A stretch of DNA of 64,000 nt from Mucilaginibacter arboris (GCF_009754915.1 NZ_WPIK01000005.1:62001-126000), one strand, 5' to 3'; counted from the first letter of the stretch, positions 1-9,806 are shown. Program-made: numbers and translations. The notes: generated from the letters alone by a model not told the origin.

Positions 1-1787
1 TTTAAACGGCGCACTTGCCTTCGCTCCTGCCTGGCGGCTTTATTTATTTCGCGCTGGTCTTTATTTTGTTTATAATCCTCAACCCTTCGCCTCAGGTTAT
101 GTTCAATTTCTGCCGATAAACCTATAGATCCTTTAATTCCGGCATAAACAGACCGCCAAAGCAATCCCAGGTAAGAAGTATTTTCCGGCCGTTCAAAAAC
201 AACCGTTTCTACACGCGGCGGACTGTTAAATGTTGGATTATTGCGGATCAGGACAAAAGCATTGGCCAATATGGAGATAAAAGACATGCGCCTGAGCGCG
301 TTCTTTTCGTCCTGTTTCAATAAAACCACATTCAAATCACGGTATAAAAAAGCAACTGTACCGGTAGCTTTTGTGGCATCCGCCTGCATATCAAAATTAA
401 GCGAAGTTACAATGCCATTTGTAAACTGTATCAGCCCCAATGTTTTAGTAGCCGGATTAAGGTTAACCAGGTTCATGGGCGCGAGGCTGCCTTTGTAATA
501 TAAAATGTTTGCAGGATTGGCCGGATCAAAATGCAGGTTAATATTTAACTTGCCGTAGCCCATTAAATTAGCAGTAAGGTTTGCCGTTAAGTTTCTGTTT
601 GCACGAAGCGTATCTTTACCGGTAAGAATATTATGAACATAACCATTCAGCCGCTCAAAAGTAATGGCTCCGCGAAGTTTGGTTTTAGCGCTTATTTCTG
701 TATAAATTACATCAATATCTTCCAGGCGCAGCGTTTGGACCGCCATATCTTTGCGGACATTCTTCAAAAGTGTGTATAAACCGCTTTTTGATGAATCTGT
801 ATGTATTTTAGGTAAAGTACGGTTATAAAAAATATTTGCCCTGCCACCAAAAACAGTAATATCGGAGGCAATAAAATTGCGATAACTGATAAAAGATTGA
901 TAATCAAAATGATTAATGCGGACTGAATCTGTTGTAAACTCAAAATTACTGCGTTTCAGTGCTGCCTTACCAACAGATGAGGTTATCAATTTTTGTGGCA
1001 TAAAAACAGCATTGGTTATTTTTATGCTCGATTTCGAACTGGAAAAAGTAACTGCCTTTGCCTTATAGTTATATAAACGGTTATCAGTTTGGCCGCTATA
1101 ATTGTTAAATACAACGGTTATATCTTTGCAGAAGTTAAACCTGCTTTTATCATTCTGGCTTGCAGAATCAATTAACATATCTGTTGCTTTAAGGTCAATT
1201 TCTTTTAAATGCCTCACCCTTACCTGATGATCTGTTTCCTCCCGCGACCGAAGGCTGGTATTGCTAAATAGAATTTGCCCTACATGAACTGATTTTAAAG
1301 TGCCTGCAATACGCTGGTAAAACGTTTTTTTACTGCTGTCTGGCAAGTCGTGGTTTCTAAATGGCTGATAAATAGCCTGAATAGCAGGGTTACTAATTAC
1401 AACTTCATCCATATCCAACTCCTTTTTAAAATATAATTTAAACGGATGGATATGCTTCAGCACAATTTTATCAACCGAAAGTGTATATAAATTATTAGGC
1501 GCTTTGCCTGCCTTTTTTAAGCGGTTAAAAACAGCAGTATCGGGTTTTAGCGTGAGATGATCTATTATAATACGGCCCCTAATTACATGGATGCTGCTGC
1601 CTGTAAATTCAGCCTGGTACAAACCATTGCTAAGCTTAAAAACTGTTTTTTTAAGTTGTGCCGATAAAACAGGAGAAAAATAAAGGTTAATAACCACTGC
1701 AGCCATCAATATTAAAAACAGCAACACTAACAGTGGTAAACCTAATTTTTTAAACCATTTGTTGTTTGTTAACTTTTTAAACTTCAT
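1..1787 (-). CDS. AsmA/DUF748-like membrane-anchored protein, C-terminus beyond the window
   Basis: An open minus-strand frame runs from an ATG at 1785-1787 to the left edge without a stop, giving about 595 residues of an incomplete protein. The N-terminus is basic and followed by one hydrophobic segment (about residues 16-34), so the protein is anchored in the inner membrane with a large periplasmic part. The rest is rich in beta-type, Ser/Thr/Asn-containing sequence with phrases such as LRLEDIDVIYTEIS and MGYGKLNINLHFDP, typical of AsmA-like proteins that work in envelope lipid transport. The family call rests on architecture and style, not on a diagnostic catalytic motif. It is divergent from miaB. 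One ACAGC-type interspersed motif lies inside the gene at about 999-1013. Confidence 0.6.
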   Translation of the reverse strand, partial: MKFKKLTNNKWFKKLGLPLLVLLFLILMAAVVINLYFSPVLSAQLKKTVFKLSNGLYQAEFTGSSIHVIRGRIIIDHLTLKPDTAVFNRLKKAGKAPNNLYTLSVDKIVLKHIHPFKLYFKKELDMDEVVISNPAIQAIYQPFRNHDLPDSSKKTFYQRIAGTLKSVHVGQILFSNTSLRSREETDHQVRVRHLKEIDLKATDMLIDSASQNDKSRFNFCKDITVVFNNYSGQTDNRLYNYKAKAVTFSSSKSSIKITNAVFMPQKLITSSVGKAALKRSNFEFTTDSVRINHFDYQSFISYRNFIASDITVFGGRANIFYNRTLPKIHTDSSKSGLYTLLKNVRKDMAVQTLRLEDIDVIYTEISAKTKLRGAITFERLNGYVHNILTGKDTLRANRNLTANLTANLMGYGKLNINLHFDPANPANILYYKGSLAPMNLVNLNPATKTLGLIQFTNGIVTSLNFDMQADATKATGTVAFLYRDLNVVLLKQDEKNALRRMSFISILANAFVLIRNNPTFNSPPRVETVVFERPENTSYLGLLWRSVYAGIKGSIGLSAEIEHNLRRRVEDYKQNKDQREINKAARQERRQVRRL

Positions 1788-1969
1788 TCTAATCGTCTTC
1801 CTGCCGACTTTATTTATACGTTAACATTTTAGAAAACCAGTACAATATATAGAATAGTTTTTTAAAAGATACGTTTTCTAATGCTAAGCACGAGTTACTT
1901 GTAATAATATTATCAATCGTTTAATAGCTAAATGCTGCCAATCTGTCATTTTATTAAATAACATTTTCT

Positions 1970-1977
1970 TACTTTTG
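1970..1977 (+). promoter_or_regulatory. Bacteroidota -7 promoter box for miaB
   Basis: TACTTTTG matches the -7 consensus TAnnTTTG of the primary Bacteroidota sigma factor and lies 15 nt before the first miaB ATG. No clear TTTG is seen at the expected -33 distance, so the call rests on the -7 box and position. Confidence 0.5.
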
Positions 1978-1992
1978 CATTCTTAATTTTTT

Positions 1993-3411
1993 ATGATGAA
2001 TTTGGATTTTCCAAACAGTAAACATGATGAAAGTCGGCAAGGTGAAGCTCTGGTACTGGATAAACCAGTTTTAAAAAATAACGGACGCAAGCTTTACATT
2101 GAAAGTTATGGCTGTGCCATGAATTTTTCTGACAGTGAAATTGTGGCTTCCATCCTGGCCGATCAGGGTTTTGAAACTACTTCTGATTTTAAAGAAGCAG
2201 ATGTGATTTTTATCAATACTTGTTCTATCCGCGAAAATGCAGAGCAACGCGTACGTAACCGTTTGAAAGAATTTAAGGTTTCTAAAATGCGCAATCCGGG
2301 AATGGTGGTTGGCGTTTTAGGCTGCATGGCAGAACGTTTAAAAGCCAAGTTTCTGGAAGAAGAAAAACTGGTTGATGTGGTAGTTGGGCCGGATGCTTAC
2401 CGCGATTTGCCAAACTTAATTGAACAGGTTGATGGCGGACAAAAAGCTGTAAATGTATTGTTGTCGAGGGAAGAAACTTATGCTGATATAAGTCCGGTTC
2501 GCTTAAACAGCAATGGCATTAATGCTTTTGTTTCGATTATGCGTGGCTGCGATAACATGTGTTCTTTTTGCGTAGTTCCGTTTACGCGCGGCCGCGAACG
2601 CAGTCGCGATGCTTTTTCTATCGTAAAAGAATGTGGCGATTTATTTAACGCAGGTTATAAAGAAGTTACACTGCTTGGGCAAAATGTAGATTCTTACAAA
2701 TGGACAAGCGAAGAAGGCATTACCATGAATTTTGCAGGTTTATTAGAGTTTGTTGCTTTGATCAATCCAAAACTACGCGTTCGTTTTTCTACTTCTCACC
2801 CAAAAGATATTACTGATGAAGTGCTTTTAACGATGAAAAAGTACGATAACATCTGCAAATACATTCATTTACCCATACAATCTGGCAACAGCCGGATCTT
2901 GGAACTGATGAACAGAACGTATGACCGTGCCTGGTACATGAACAGGATTGATGCTATCCGCCGGATTCTTCCGGGTTGTGCCATTTCTACCGATGTAATT
3001 ACCGGTTTTTGTTCTGAAACCGAGGAAGAACACCAGGAAACGTTAAGCATGATGGATTACGTGCAGTACGATTTTGCTTATATGTTTATGTATTCTGAAC
3101 GGCCAGGAACTTTAGCTGCCAAACGTTATGCAGATGATATTCCGGAAGAAGTAAAAGGCAGGCGTTTACGCGAAATTGTGGACAAACAACAAGCACATTC
3201 CTACAAACGTTTGTTAGAGCAAATTGGCCAGGTTCAACAGGTTTTGATTGAGAAACGTTCTAAAAAATCAGAACTGGATTATAGTGGCAGAAGCGACAAG
3301 AATGCAACAGTGGTTTTTCCGGCTGATGATCGTTTTAAACCAGGAGATTATGTTGATGTTTTAATTGAAAAATGTACAACTGCTACCTTGATCGGTAAAA
3401 TTATAGGGTAA
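1993..3411 (+). CDS. miaB: tRNA-2-methylthio-N6-dimethylallyladenosine synthase MiaB
   Basis: MiaB is a radical-SAM enzyme that adds a methylthio group to i6A37 of tRNAs reading UNN codons. The 472 residues show the full architecture: a UPF0004 N-terminal domain with the three auxiliary-cluster cysteines at C41 (ESYGCAMN), C77 (NTCSIREN) and C111 (GCMAER), the radical-SAM CxxxCxxC motif at C186, C190 and C193 followed by [12 protein letters not shown], and a C-terminal TRAM-like domain. Two consecutive ATGs (1993, 1996) are possible starts; the first is used. It is followed after 7 nt by a sigma-54 activator gene, so co-transcription is likely. Its stop codon lies inside an interspersed motif (3408-3422). 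Confidence 0.96.
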   Translation: MMNLDFPNSKHDESRQGEALVLDKPVLKNNGRKLYIESYGCAMNFSDSEIVASILADQGFETTSDFKEADVIFINTCSIRENAEQRVRNRLKEFKVSKMRNPGMVVGVLGCMAERLKAKFLEEEKLVDVVVGPDAYRDLPNLIEQVDGGQKAVNVLLSREETYADISPVRLNSNGINAFVSIMRGCDNMCSFCVVPFTRGRERSRDAFSIVKECGDLFNAGYKEVTLLGQNVDSYKWTSEEGITMNFAGLLEFVALINPKLRVRFSTSHPKDITDEVLLTMKKYDNICKYIHLPIQSGNSRILELMNRTYDRAWYMNRIDAIRRILPGCAISTDVITGFCSETEEEHQETLSMMDYVQYDFAYMFMYSERPGTLAAKRYADDIPEEVKGRRLREIVDKQQAHSYKRLLEQIGQVQQVLIEKRSKKSELDYSGRSDKNATVVFPADDRFKPGDYVDVLIEKCTTATLIGKIIG

Positions 3412-3418
3412 AAGAAGT

Positions 3419-4684
3419 ATGGAGATACAGGAAATAAAACAGCGGTTCGGCATTATTGGCAATTCTCCGTTGCTAAACCGTGCTATTGATATTGCCAATC
3501 AGGTTGCACCAACAGATATTTCGGTTTTAATTACCGGCGAAAGCGGAAGCGGTAAAGAAGTTTTTTCGCATATCATTCATCAAATGAGTCCGCGGAAGCA
3601 TGGTCCGTTCATCGCTGTAAATTGTGGTGCCATCCCGGAAGGAACAATTGATTCGGAGTTATTCGGACACGAAAAAGGTGCTTATACCGGCGCTATCGGC
3701 GAGCGCAAAGGTTATTTTGAAACGGTTAACGGCGGTACTATTTTTCTGGATGAAATTGCAGAAATGCCATTAGGTACGCAGGCACGTTTGCTTCGGGTTT
3801 TAGAATCCGGACAATACATTAAAGTTGGTTCATCCAAAGTAGAAAAAACAAATGTGCGTGTAATTGCAGCTACAAATGTTGATGTTTATGATGCTGTTAA
3901 ATCAGGAAAGTTTCGCGAAGATTTATATTATCGTTTAAATACTGTTCCCTTACGCATTCCGCCGCTGCGGGACCGTAAAGAAGATATTTACCTGTTGTTC
4001 CGCAAGTTTACGGCTGATTTTACTGCCAAATATCGTTCCCCTCCTATCCAGATGAACGAGGAAGCGCAGCAAATGCTGGTTAATTACAGTTGGCCGGGCA
4101 ATGTCCGCCAGTTAAAGAATATTGCTGAGCAGCTTGCCGTTTTAGAACGTGATCACATGATTACGGCGCAAAGCCTGCTCCAATACATTCCGCAGGAAAG
4201 CAGCGGAAATAATTTGCCTATGCGCATCAATCAGCAGAAAAAAGACGATTTTTCTGAACGCGACATTTTATACAAAGTGCTTTTTGATATGAAGCGCGAC
4301 ATGACAGATTTGAAAAAATTAGTTGTTGATATTATAGAAAACGGCGGCGTCCCTGCCAATTATTCCGGCAACCCGCAGGTATTAAACCAGCTCTACCGGG
4401 ATATTGAAGTTGATGGAGACCGCCACCACAATCATCTTCACCAAAACCACCAGCAGGAACCAACTTTAACCATACAGCAACCGGTTGTTCAAAATAATAA
4501 CAAAGAGCTGAATATTACACATGAAGCCCAAGAAGTGGAAGAATCGCTTTCGCTTATGGAAAAAGAATCAGACCTGATTAAAAAAGCCTTAAAAAAGCAT
4601 AAAGGAAAACGCAAGTTTGCTGCCCAGGAGTTAGGCATTTCTGAAAGAACGCTTTACCGAAAAATTAAAGAACTCAATTTATAA
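3419..4684 (+). CDS. Sigma-54-interacting AAA+ transcriptional activator without receiver domain
   Basis: This 421-residue protein starts almost directly with the AAA+ sigma-54 activator domain: Walker A GESGSGKE (40-47), the sigma-54-contacting loop GAYTGA (87-92), Walker B GGTIFLDE (105-112) and PLRDRKEDI further on. After a His/Gln-rich linker (about 335-355) it ends in a Fis-type helix-turn-helix (about 388-421: AAQELGISERTLYRKIKEL). There is no receiver, GAF or PAS domain, so control by phosphorylation is unlikely and activity may be set by expression or a partner protein. It sits between miaB and lptE in an apparent operon. The start ATG lies within an interspersed motif copy. GAYTGA instead of GAFTGA is a common natural variant. 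Confidence 0.93.
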   Translation: MEIQEIKQRFGIIGNSPLLNRAIDIANQVAPTDISVLITGESGSGKEVFSHIIHQMSPRKHGPFIAVNCGAIPEGTIDSELFGHEKGAYTGAIGERKGYFETVNGGTIFLDEIAEMPLGTQARLLRVLESGQYIKVGSSKVEKTNVRVIAATNVDVYDAVKSGKFREDLYYRLNTVPLRIPPLRDRKEDIYLLFRKFTADFTAKYRSPPIQMNEEAQQMLVNYSWPGNVRQLKNIAEQLAVLERDHMITAQSLLQYIPQESSGNNLPMRINQQKKDDFSERDILYKVLFDMKRDMTDLKKLVVDIIENGGVPANYSGNPQVLNQLYRDIEVDGDRHHNHLHQNHQQEPTLTIQQPVVQNNNKELNITHEAQEVEESLSLMEKESDLIKKALKKHKGKRKFAAQELGISERTLYRKIKELNL

Positions 4685-4716
4685 AATTAAAGCCAATTGT
4701 TAATACTTCTTTTACC

Positions 4717-5226
4717 ATGAATAAAAATGTGCTGTTGTTATTTGTGCCGTTGCTGTTTTTAATATCCTCCTGCGGCGTTTATTCGCTTAACGGCGGTTCT
4801 GTAGGAAGTTTAAAAACAGTTAATGTTATGTTTTTTGAAAACGTAGCGCCATTGGTAGTTAACAACCTGAGCCAGAGCTTTACCCAAGCCTTGCAAGACC
4901 GTATCCGAAATCAAACACGGTTAAGTACGGTTCGTGGCGATGCTGATGCTACATTTGAAGGCCGCATTACCGGCTACACCATTGCACCAACAGTTTTGCC
5001 TGCCGCTAACTCCAGCACGGCTCCTATTGCCAATACAAACCGCTTAACTATTACCGTTAGTGTAAAATATACCAACAGTTTAGATCCTAAATTAAGTTTT
5101 GAGCAATCGTTTTCGCGCTATCAGGATTACCAGGGCGATATTGGCACGAAGGAACAAACGCTGATCCAGGCAATTAACGTGCAGTTGACAGAAGATATTT
5201 TTAACAAGGCTTTTGCAAATTGGTAA
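4717..5226 (+). CDS. lptE: LptE-like LPS-assembly lipoprotein
   Basis: A 169-residue lipoprotein: signal peptide MNKNVLLLFVPLLFLISSC with lipobox LISSC and lipidated C19, then GVYSLNGGSVGSLKTVNV. In Bacteroidota the LptE family begins in this way and the gene commonly sits between a sigma-54 activator and secG, as here. LptE plugs the LptD barrel that delivers lipopolysaccharide to the outer leaflet. The protein contains beta-strand-rich sequence, as expected. The ATG follows immediately after a reverse-orientation interspersed motif (4702-4716). The 3' end overlaps the next gene if that gene uses its first possible start. Confidence 0.85.
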   Translation: MNKNVLLLFVPLLFLISSCGVYSLNGGSVGSLKTVNVMFFENVAPLVVNNLSQSFTQALQDRIRNQTRLSTVRGDADATFEGRITGYTIAPTVLPAANSSTAPIANTNRLTITVSVKYTNSLDPKLSFEQSFSRYQDYQGDIGTKEQTLIQAINVQLTEDIFNKAFANW

Positions 5227-6832
5227 GCAAATCGTAGTTTCAACCGTGGATCAGATACAGAACGGGCAGCTGCCCGAATTTTTAAAGCCTTTATTAGCGC
5301 ATCCGGCTACTGCTAACCTTAGTCATTTACAGGCTTTGGAAGCATTGGTGCAAACCTATCCGCAATGCAGTGTTTTCCATTTGCTGTTAGCTAAAGCTGC
5401 TCAAAACAGCGAACCTGGAATTGCTGCAAAAGCACTGCAATCGGCAGCGGTACATGCAGCAAACCGCGAAGTTTTGTTTCGATTGATCCATCAACCCGAA
5501 TTAATAAAGCTGCCTAAACCGGAAGTTGTTTATCCTTTTGTTCTGGTTCCGGCAGCAGCAACCTTAGGATCTAATGCTTCTTTTACCGAGGAAAAATCAG
5601 CAACGGAAGATGATGAAATAATTCTTTTAGAAGAAACCTATCCGGCAGAAACAGTTGATGCTTCTTTTACAGAGGAAAAAACTGCACTGCCACAAGAAGA
5701 AAATTTATCAGCAGAAACGCCTTTTGAAGAAACGGCCGATGCTTCTTTTACCGGGGAAAAACTGGTAACCGAACAATTATCTACACAAAATGATCCTTTG
5801 GCCTACCTAAACCCGGAAGAGGCAATGGCTGCAGAAAATGACCTTCGCGTAGAAGATGTAGGTTTAAATTTCATCAACCAATCTGCCGAAGAAATTGTAT
5901 TTCCGATGGAAGAAGTGGCAGCGCCGCCGGAAGAAGATACTGCAATTCAGGAAGCAAAACCAGAAATTGCACATCCTTCTTTTACCCAGGAAATTGATGA
6001 AGAAGTTTATGATGAGATCACTGCGATTGAAGATATCCGGATTGAGCCTGTAAAACAGGTTGTTGTTCCGGAAGAAACAGCACCGGCAGTTATAACCGAA
6101 CCGGAAAAAGCTACTGAAGGACCTTCTGTTTTTACTGTTCAGGACAAAGCGGAAAAAGATATGCTGAGCAGTATTGCTTCTATCGATTATTTCACTTTCA
6201 ATAATAAATTCGGGCAAAACCCAACACAACAACTCCATAACGCCGAGGAAAATTCTTTGGAAAATCCTGAAGTTGATCCAGAAAATTCAGTAATTCCGGA
6301 AGAAAAAGAGCCGGAAACGGTTTCTAAATATCATGATGATAAGATGCCTTACACGTTTATGTGGTGGCTGGATAAAACCCGTAAAGAGTATGCTGGCACT
6401 TATCAGCCTTATATTAAACACACAACCGCACAAAAAACTAATCCCGGACTAAGCGTTGGCCCGGAATTGCACCAGCAATATATTGAAAGCATTTTTCATA
6501 CAAAACCGCCGCACGGACTGGCAGAAAACAATTTAAAGACTGCTGCCGAGCCTCCTGTAAAACGCAAGGAAGACCAGTTGATTGAAAGGTTTATTATTGA
6601 AGAACCGCACATCCATCCGCCAAGCAGCGAAAAATTAGATACCGAAAACAAGGCTAAAAAGAGCTCGGAAGATGCGGATGTTCTGGTAACCGAAACTTTA
6701 GCTAAAATTTATTTAGACCAGATGCTTTACCACAAAGCCTTAGATACTTATAAAAAGCTGTTGTTGAAATTTCCGGAAAAAAGCCGTTACTTTACAGACC
6801 AAATTGAATTGATAGAAAAAAAGATAAATTAA
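5213..6832 (+). CDS. Hypothetical TPR-like protein with acidic low-complexity middle
   Basis: About 539 residues if translation begins at TTG 5213 (overlapping lptE by 14 nt), or 528 from GTG 5246; no ATG is near, so the start is uncertain. The N-terminus (about 1-100) is helical and TPR-like (LSHLQALEALVQTYPQCSVF). The last 50 residues form a clear TPR-like pair (ETLAKIYLDQMLYHKALDTY). Between them is a long acidic, Pro/Glu-rich region with recurring peptide ASFTEEK or ASFTGEK. That peptide is encoded by four copies of the interspersed motif at 5573, 5657, 5738 and 5971, so the DNA motif seems to have expanded in a tolerant linker. Function is unknown; co-transcription with lptE and secG suggests an envelope or secretion link. 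Confidence 0.8.
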   Translation: MQIGKQIVVSTVDQIQNGQLPEFLKPLLAHPATANLSHLQALEALVQTYPQCSVFHLLLAKAAQNSEPGIAAKALQSAAVHAANREVLFRLIHQPELIKLPKPEVVYPFVLVPAAATLGSNASFTEEKSATEDDEIILLEETYPAETVDASFTEEKTALPQEENLSAETPFEETADASFTGEKLVTEQLSTQNDPLAYLNPEEAMAAENDLRVEDVGLNFINQSAEEIVFPMEEVAAPPEEDTAIQEAKPEIAHPSFTQEIDEEVYDEITAIEDIRIEPVKQVVVPEETAPAVITEPEKATEGPSVFTVQDKAEKDMLSSIASIDYFTFNNKFGQNPTQQLHNAEENSLENPEVDPENSVIPEEKEPETVSKYHDDKMPYTFMWWLDKTRKEYAGTYQPYIKHTTAQKTNPGLSVGPELHQQYIESIFHTKPPHGLAENNLKTAAEPPVKRKEDQLIERFIIEEPHIHPPSSEKLDTENKAKKSSEDADVLVTETLAKIYLDQMLYHKALDTYKKLLLKFPEKSRYFTDQIELIEKKIN

Positions 6833-6844
6833 TACCGATAAAAA

Positions 6845-7198
6845 ATGTATTTAGTGCTTGTTATCCTGATTGTTATTGTTTGCATCCTGCTTGGTTTGAT
6901 CGTACTGATCCAAAATCCCAAAGGCGGTGGCTTAAACTCCAATTTCTCCAGTTCATCGCAAATGATGGGCGTACAAAAAACCGGCGATTTCCTGGAAAAA
7001 GGAACCTGGGTTTTAGCAATTGCCCTGATGATATTTTCGCTTGCTGTTAATGTGGTTGCCAAAAATGGCCCTTCATCTGCTAACAACATTCAAAACCAGG
7101 ACCAGATCGAAAAAGCATCTAAACCTGCTGCACCAGTTAGCGGGCCGCTTAATTTGCCTGCTGCTCCTGCTGCTGCCCCAACCCCTGCAAAAAAATAG
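6845..7198 (+). CDS. secG: Preprotein translocase subunit SecG
   Basis: 117 residues with the SecG plan: first transmembrane helix (about 1-20, VLVILIVIVCILLGLIVLIQ), the conserved cytoplasmic loop NPKGGGL followed by SSSSQMMG, then a second helix (about 54-72). An Ala/Pro-rich tail ends the protein. SecG is the accessory subunit of the SecYEG channel and aids SecA-driven export. It lies 12 nt after the TPR-like gene and is followed by a hairpin terminator, so it closes the miaB-secG operon. The C-terminal extension is low-complexity, as is usual in Bacteroidota SecG. Confidence 0.93.
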   Translation: MYLVLVILIVIVCILLGLIVLIQNPKGGGLNSNFSSSSQMMGVQKTGDFLEKGTWVLAIALMIFSLAVNVVAKNGPSSANNIQNQDQIEKASKPAAPVSGPLNLPAAPAAAPTPAKK

Positions 7199-7222
7199 GC
7201 TGTAAAAACAGCATTGATATTA

Positions 7223-7258
7223 AAAGGCTTCTGTTTATGCAGAGGCCTTTTTAGTTTT
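7223..7258 (+). terminator. Intrinsic terminator after secG
   Basis: Stem AAAGGCTTCTG (7223-7233) pairs with CAGAGGCCTTT (7240-7250), with one G-U pair and a six-base loop, and is followed by a T-rich run. An ACAGC-type interspersed motif sits just upstream at 7200-7214. Confidence 0.8.
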
Positions 7259-7319
7259 TAATTGCTGTCAGGATGGCATGTTCATCTGCTTATAAAACAG
7301 CTTTCTATTTTTATAAAAG

Positions 7320-7327
7320 TAATTTTG
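7320..7327 (+). promoter_or_regulatory. Candidate -7 box for groES-groEL
   Basis: TAATTTTG fits TAnnTTTG and lies about 110 nt before groES, implying a leader of roughly 105 nt. The -33 region is weak. No CIRCE inverted repeat is visible. Confidence 0.4.
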
Positions 7328-7436
7328 ACAAGATGTGCCTGCATATAAGTCAATATGTGCAAAAATTGGCCTTTGGCACAGTTGCTGTTCAAGCATCAGC
7401 AAACATTTATAATCTTAATTAAAATTTAATACAACT

Positions 7437-7712
7437 ATGTCATTAAACATTAAACCAATTGGAGACAGAGTAGTAGTAGAAGCTGCTGCTGCCGAAGAAA
7501 AGACTGCATCCGGCATTTTCATCCCAGACACTGCAAAAGAAAAACCACAGCGTGGTAAAATCGTTGCCGTTGGCGAAGGCAAAAAAGATGAGCCTTTAAC
7601 TGTTAAAGTTGGCGACGAGGTTTTGTATGGCAAATATGCCGGTACTGAAATTACTTACGAAGGTAAAGAGTACTTAATTATGCGTGAATCAGACGTTTAC
7701 GCAGTTCTGTAG
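7437..7712 (+). CDS. groES: Co-chaperonin GroES
   Basis: 91 residues beginning [15 protein letters not shown], with the mobile loop about residues 16-32 ([12 protein letters not shown]) and the roof and C-terminal strands [17 protein letters not shown] and [13 protein letters not shown]. The length is normal for a single-domain bacterial GroES. It caps GroEL in the ATP-driven folding cycle. groEL follows after 81 nt in the standard bicistronic order. The region upstream carries a plausible -7 box but no CIRCE site, so heat control by HrcA is not indicated by this sequence. Confidence 0.98.
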   Translation: MSLNIKPIGDRVVVEAAAAEEKTASGIFIPDTAKEKPQRGKIVAVGEGKKDEPLTVKVGDEVLYGKYAGTEITYEGKEYLIMRESDVYAVL

Positions 7713-7793
7713 ATCAAAAAAATCAGGGTTAGCGCAAATTTCAGGTTTTCCTAAAAATTTATTCAATCAACATAAGTAAAATTCACAAAAACA

Positions 7794-9434
7794 ATGGCAA
7801 AACAAGTTAAATATAATGTAGAAGCACGCGATGCTTTAAAACGCGGTGTTGATATTTTGGCCAATGCGGTTAAAGTAACTTTAGGCCCGAAAGGCCGTAA
7901 TGTTATCATCGACAAAAAATTTGGTTCCCCAAGCATTACCAAAGATGGTGTAACGGTTGCTAAAGAGATCGAACTAAAAGATTCTTTAGAAAACATGGGC
8001 GCACAAATGGTTAAAGAAGTTGCTTCTAAAACTGCTGATATTGCAGGTGACGGAACAACTACTGCTACTGTTTTAGCTCAGGCAATTGTTACTGCCGGTA
8101 TTAAAAACGTTGCTGCCGGTGCAAACCCTATGGATCTGAAACGCGGTATCGATAAAGCCGTTTCTGCTGTAGTTGCTAATTTAAAAGAGCAATCTCAAAC
8201 AGTTGGCGAAGACAATAATAAGATCAAACAAGTTGCTTCTATCTCTGCCAATAACGACGAAGTAATTGGTTCTTTGATCGCTGAGGCAATGGGAAAAGTT
8301 GGTAAAGATGGTGTAATTACTGTTGAAGAAGCAAAAGGTACAGAAACTGAAGTTAAAACGGTTGAAGGTATGCAGTTTGACCGCGGTTACCTTTCTCCAT
8401 ACTTCGTAACCAATGCTGATAAAATGGAAGCGGAATTAGAAAGCCCTTACATTTTGATCTATGATAAAAAGATCAGCAGCATGAAAGAATTATTGCCAGT
8501 ATTGGAAAAACAAGTTCAAACCGGCAAACCATTGTTAATTATTGCTGAGGATTTAGACGGAGAAGCATTAGCTACTTTGGTTGTAAATAAAATCCGTGGC
8601 TCACTGAAAGTGGTTGCGGTTAAAGCTCCAGGCTTTGGCGACCGCCGTAAAGCAATGCTGGAAGACATCGCTATTTTAACTGGCGGAACAGTAATTTCTG
8701 AAGAAAGAGGTTACAAATTAGAAAATGCCGACCTTTCTTACTTAGGTACTGCTGAAAAAATTGTTGTTGATAAAGACAACACGACGGTTATTAACGGCGC
8801 TGGAAAATCAGAAGAAATCAAAGCCCGCGTTAACCAGATCAAATCTCAGATTGAATCAACTACTTCTGATTACGACCGCGAAAAATTACAAGAACGTTTA
8901 GCTAAATTATCTGGCGGTGTTGCTGTTCTTTACGTTGGTGCTGCTACTGAAGTAGAAATGAAAGAGAAAAAAGACCGTGTGGATGATGCTTTACATGCAA
9001 CCCGTGCTGCGGTTGAAGAAGGTATCGTTGCCGGTGGTGGTGTTGCCTTCATCCGTGCCGTAGAATCTTTAAAAGACCTGAAAGGCGAAAACGAAGATGA
9101 AAATACTGGTATCCAGATCATCCGTCGTGCTATTGAAGAACCATTACGTCAGATTTGCGAAAACGCAGGTATCGAAGGTTCTATCGTAGTACAAAAAGTA
9201 AAAGAAGGTACTGCTGATTTTGGCTACAATGCACGTACCGATAAATACGAAAACTTAATTGGTGCCGGTGTTATCGACCCAACTAAAGTTGGCCGTGTTG
9301 CTTTGGAAAATGCTGCTTCTATCGCTGCCATGTTGTTAACAACAGAATGCGTTTTAGCTGATGATCCTGAAGATGAAAAAGGTGGTGCTGGTATGCCTCC
9401 AATGGGCGGCGGCGGTATGGGTGGCATGATGTAA
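7794..9434 (+). CDS. groEL: Chaperonin GroEL
   Basis: 546 residues, the normal length. It shows [20 protein letters not shown] (residues 27-46), the ATP-binding GDGTTT (85-90), and the family-typical GGM-rich C-terminal tail ([17 protein letters not shown]). GroEL forms the double-ring cytoplasmic folding chamber with GroES. Codon use is clean and strongly biased, as in highly expressed genes, and the gene carries no copy of the GAAGC-type interspersed motif. It is followed by a strong terminator. Confidence 0.99.
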   Translation: MAKQVKYNVEARDALKRGVDILANAVKVTLGPKGRNVIIDKKFGSPSITKDGVTVAKEIELKDSLENMGAQMVKEVASKTADIAGDGTTTATVLAQAIVTAGIKNVAAGANPMDLKRGIDKAVSAVVANLKEQSQTVGEDNNKIKQVASISANNDEVIGSLIAEAMGKVGKDGVITVEEAKGTETEVKTVEGMQFDRGYLSPYFVTNADKMEAELESPYILIYDKKISSMKELLPVLEKQVQTGKPLLIIAEDLDGEALATLVVNKIRGSLKVVAVKAPGFGDRRKAMLEDIAILTGGTVISEERGYKLENADLSYLGTAEKIVVDKDNTTVINGAGKSEEIKARVNQIKSQIESTTSDYDREKLQERLAKLSGGVAVLYVGAATEVEMKEKKDRVDDALHATRAAVEEGIVAGGGVAFIRAVESLKDLKGENEDENTGIQIIRRAIEEPLRQICENAGIEGSIVVQKVKEGTADFGYNARTDKYENLIGAGVIDPTKVGRVALENAASIAAMLLTTECVLADDPEDEKGGAGMPPMGGGGMGGMM

Positions 9435-9473
9435 TCATCCTCCTTATAATACTGTTCACTTTATTATATATTG

Positions 9474-9508
9474 AAATAGCCTGTCTGGTTTTCCAGACAG
9501 GCTATTTT
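9474..9508 (+). terminator. Intrinsic terminator after groEL
   Basis: A perfect hairpin AATAGCCTGTCTGG / CCAGACAGGCTATT with a four-T loop, followed by TTGTTTG. It lies about 40 nt after the groEL stop. Confidence 0.9.
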
Positions 9509-9806
9509 GTTTGCTATTACTTTTAATGTAATAAAAACAGTATCAATATTTAGTTTATGTTAAGAAAAGTTAAAAATAAGTTTAATCAAGCGATTATATG
9601 TTTAAACTTATATTAAGATGACGAATAAAACCCATACAGGCATTAACTTTGTATAAAGCACTGTATGAAAGTATTATTCGAAAAAAAGAACCACATTAAA
9701 ACCATTATCATTGATTGGGTTCTGTTAGAAGCACCGATTGTTATAACTGCCTTTTTATAAGTTTTAATAGTTTTAAAGACAACATGAATTTGTTGTTATT
9801 ACTTGC
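9509..9806. other. Intergenic stretch between groEL and the DUF58 gene
   Basis: It holds one ACAGT-type interspersed motif (9529-9543), a -7-like TAACTTTG at 9644-9651, a possible 31-codon ORF (listed separately) and a weak inverted repeat ACAACA / TGTTGT near 9778-9796 that could end the minus-strand operon. Nothing else is recognisable. Confidence 0.5.
9665..9760 (+). CDS. Possible 31-residue small protein
   Basis: ATG at 9665 opens a 31-codon frame: basic N-terminus (MKVLFEKKNHIKT) then a hydrophobic stretch (IIIDWVLLEAPIVITAFL). A -7-type box TAACTTTG ends 13 nt before the start. The composition would suit a small membrane-associated peptide, but a frame this short can occur by chance and there is no homologue I recognise. 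Confidence 0.2.
   Translation: MKVLFEKKNHIKTIIIDWVLLEAPIVITAFL

Noticed and set aside
5864-6238. 124-residue minus-strand ORF inside the TPR-like gene
   Set aside because: It mirrors low-complexity acidic codons and has no start context or family resemblance.
7371-7390. TTTGGCACAGTTGCTG upstream of groES as a sigma-54 promoter
   Set aside because: The GG and GC elements are two to three bases too close for a -24/-12 promoter.
7320-7436. CIRCE heat-shock element before groES
   Set aside because: No TTAGCACTC / GAGTGCTAA inverted repeat is present.
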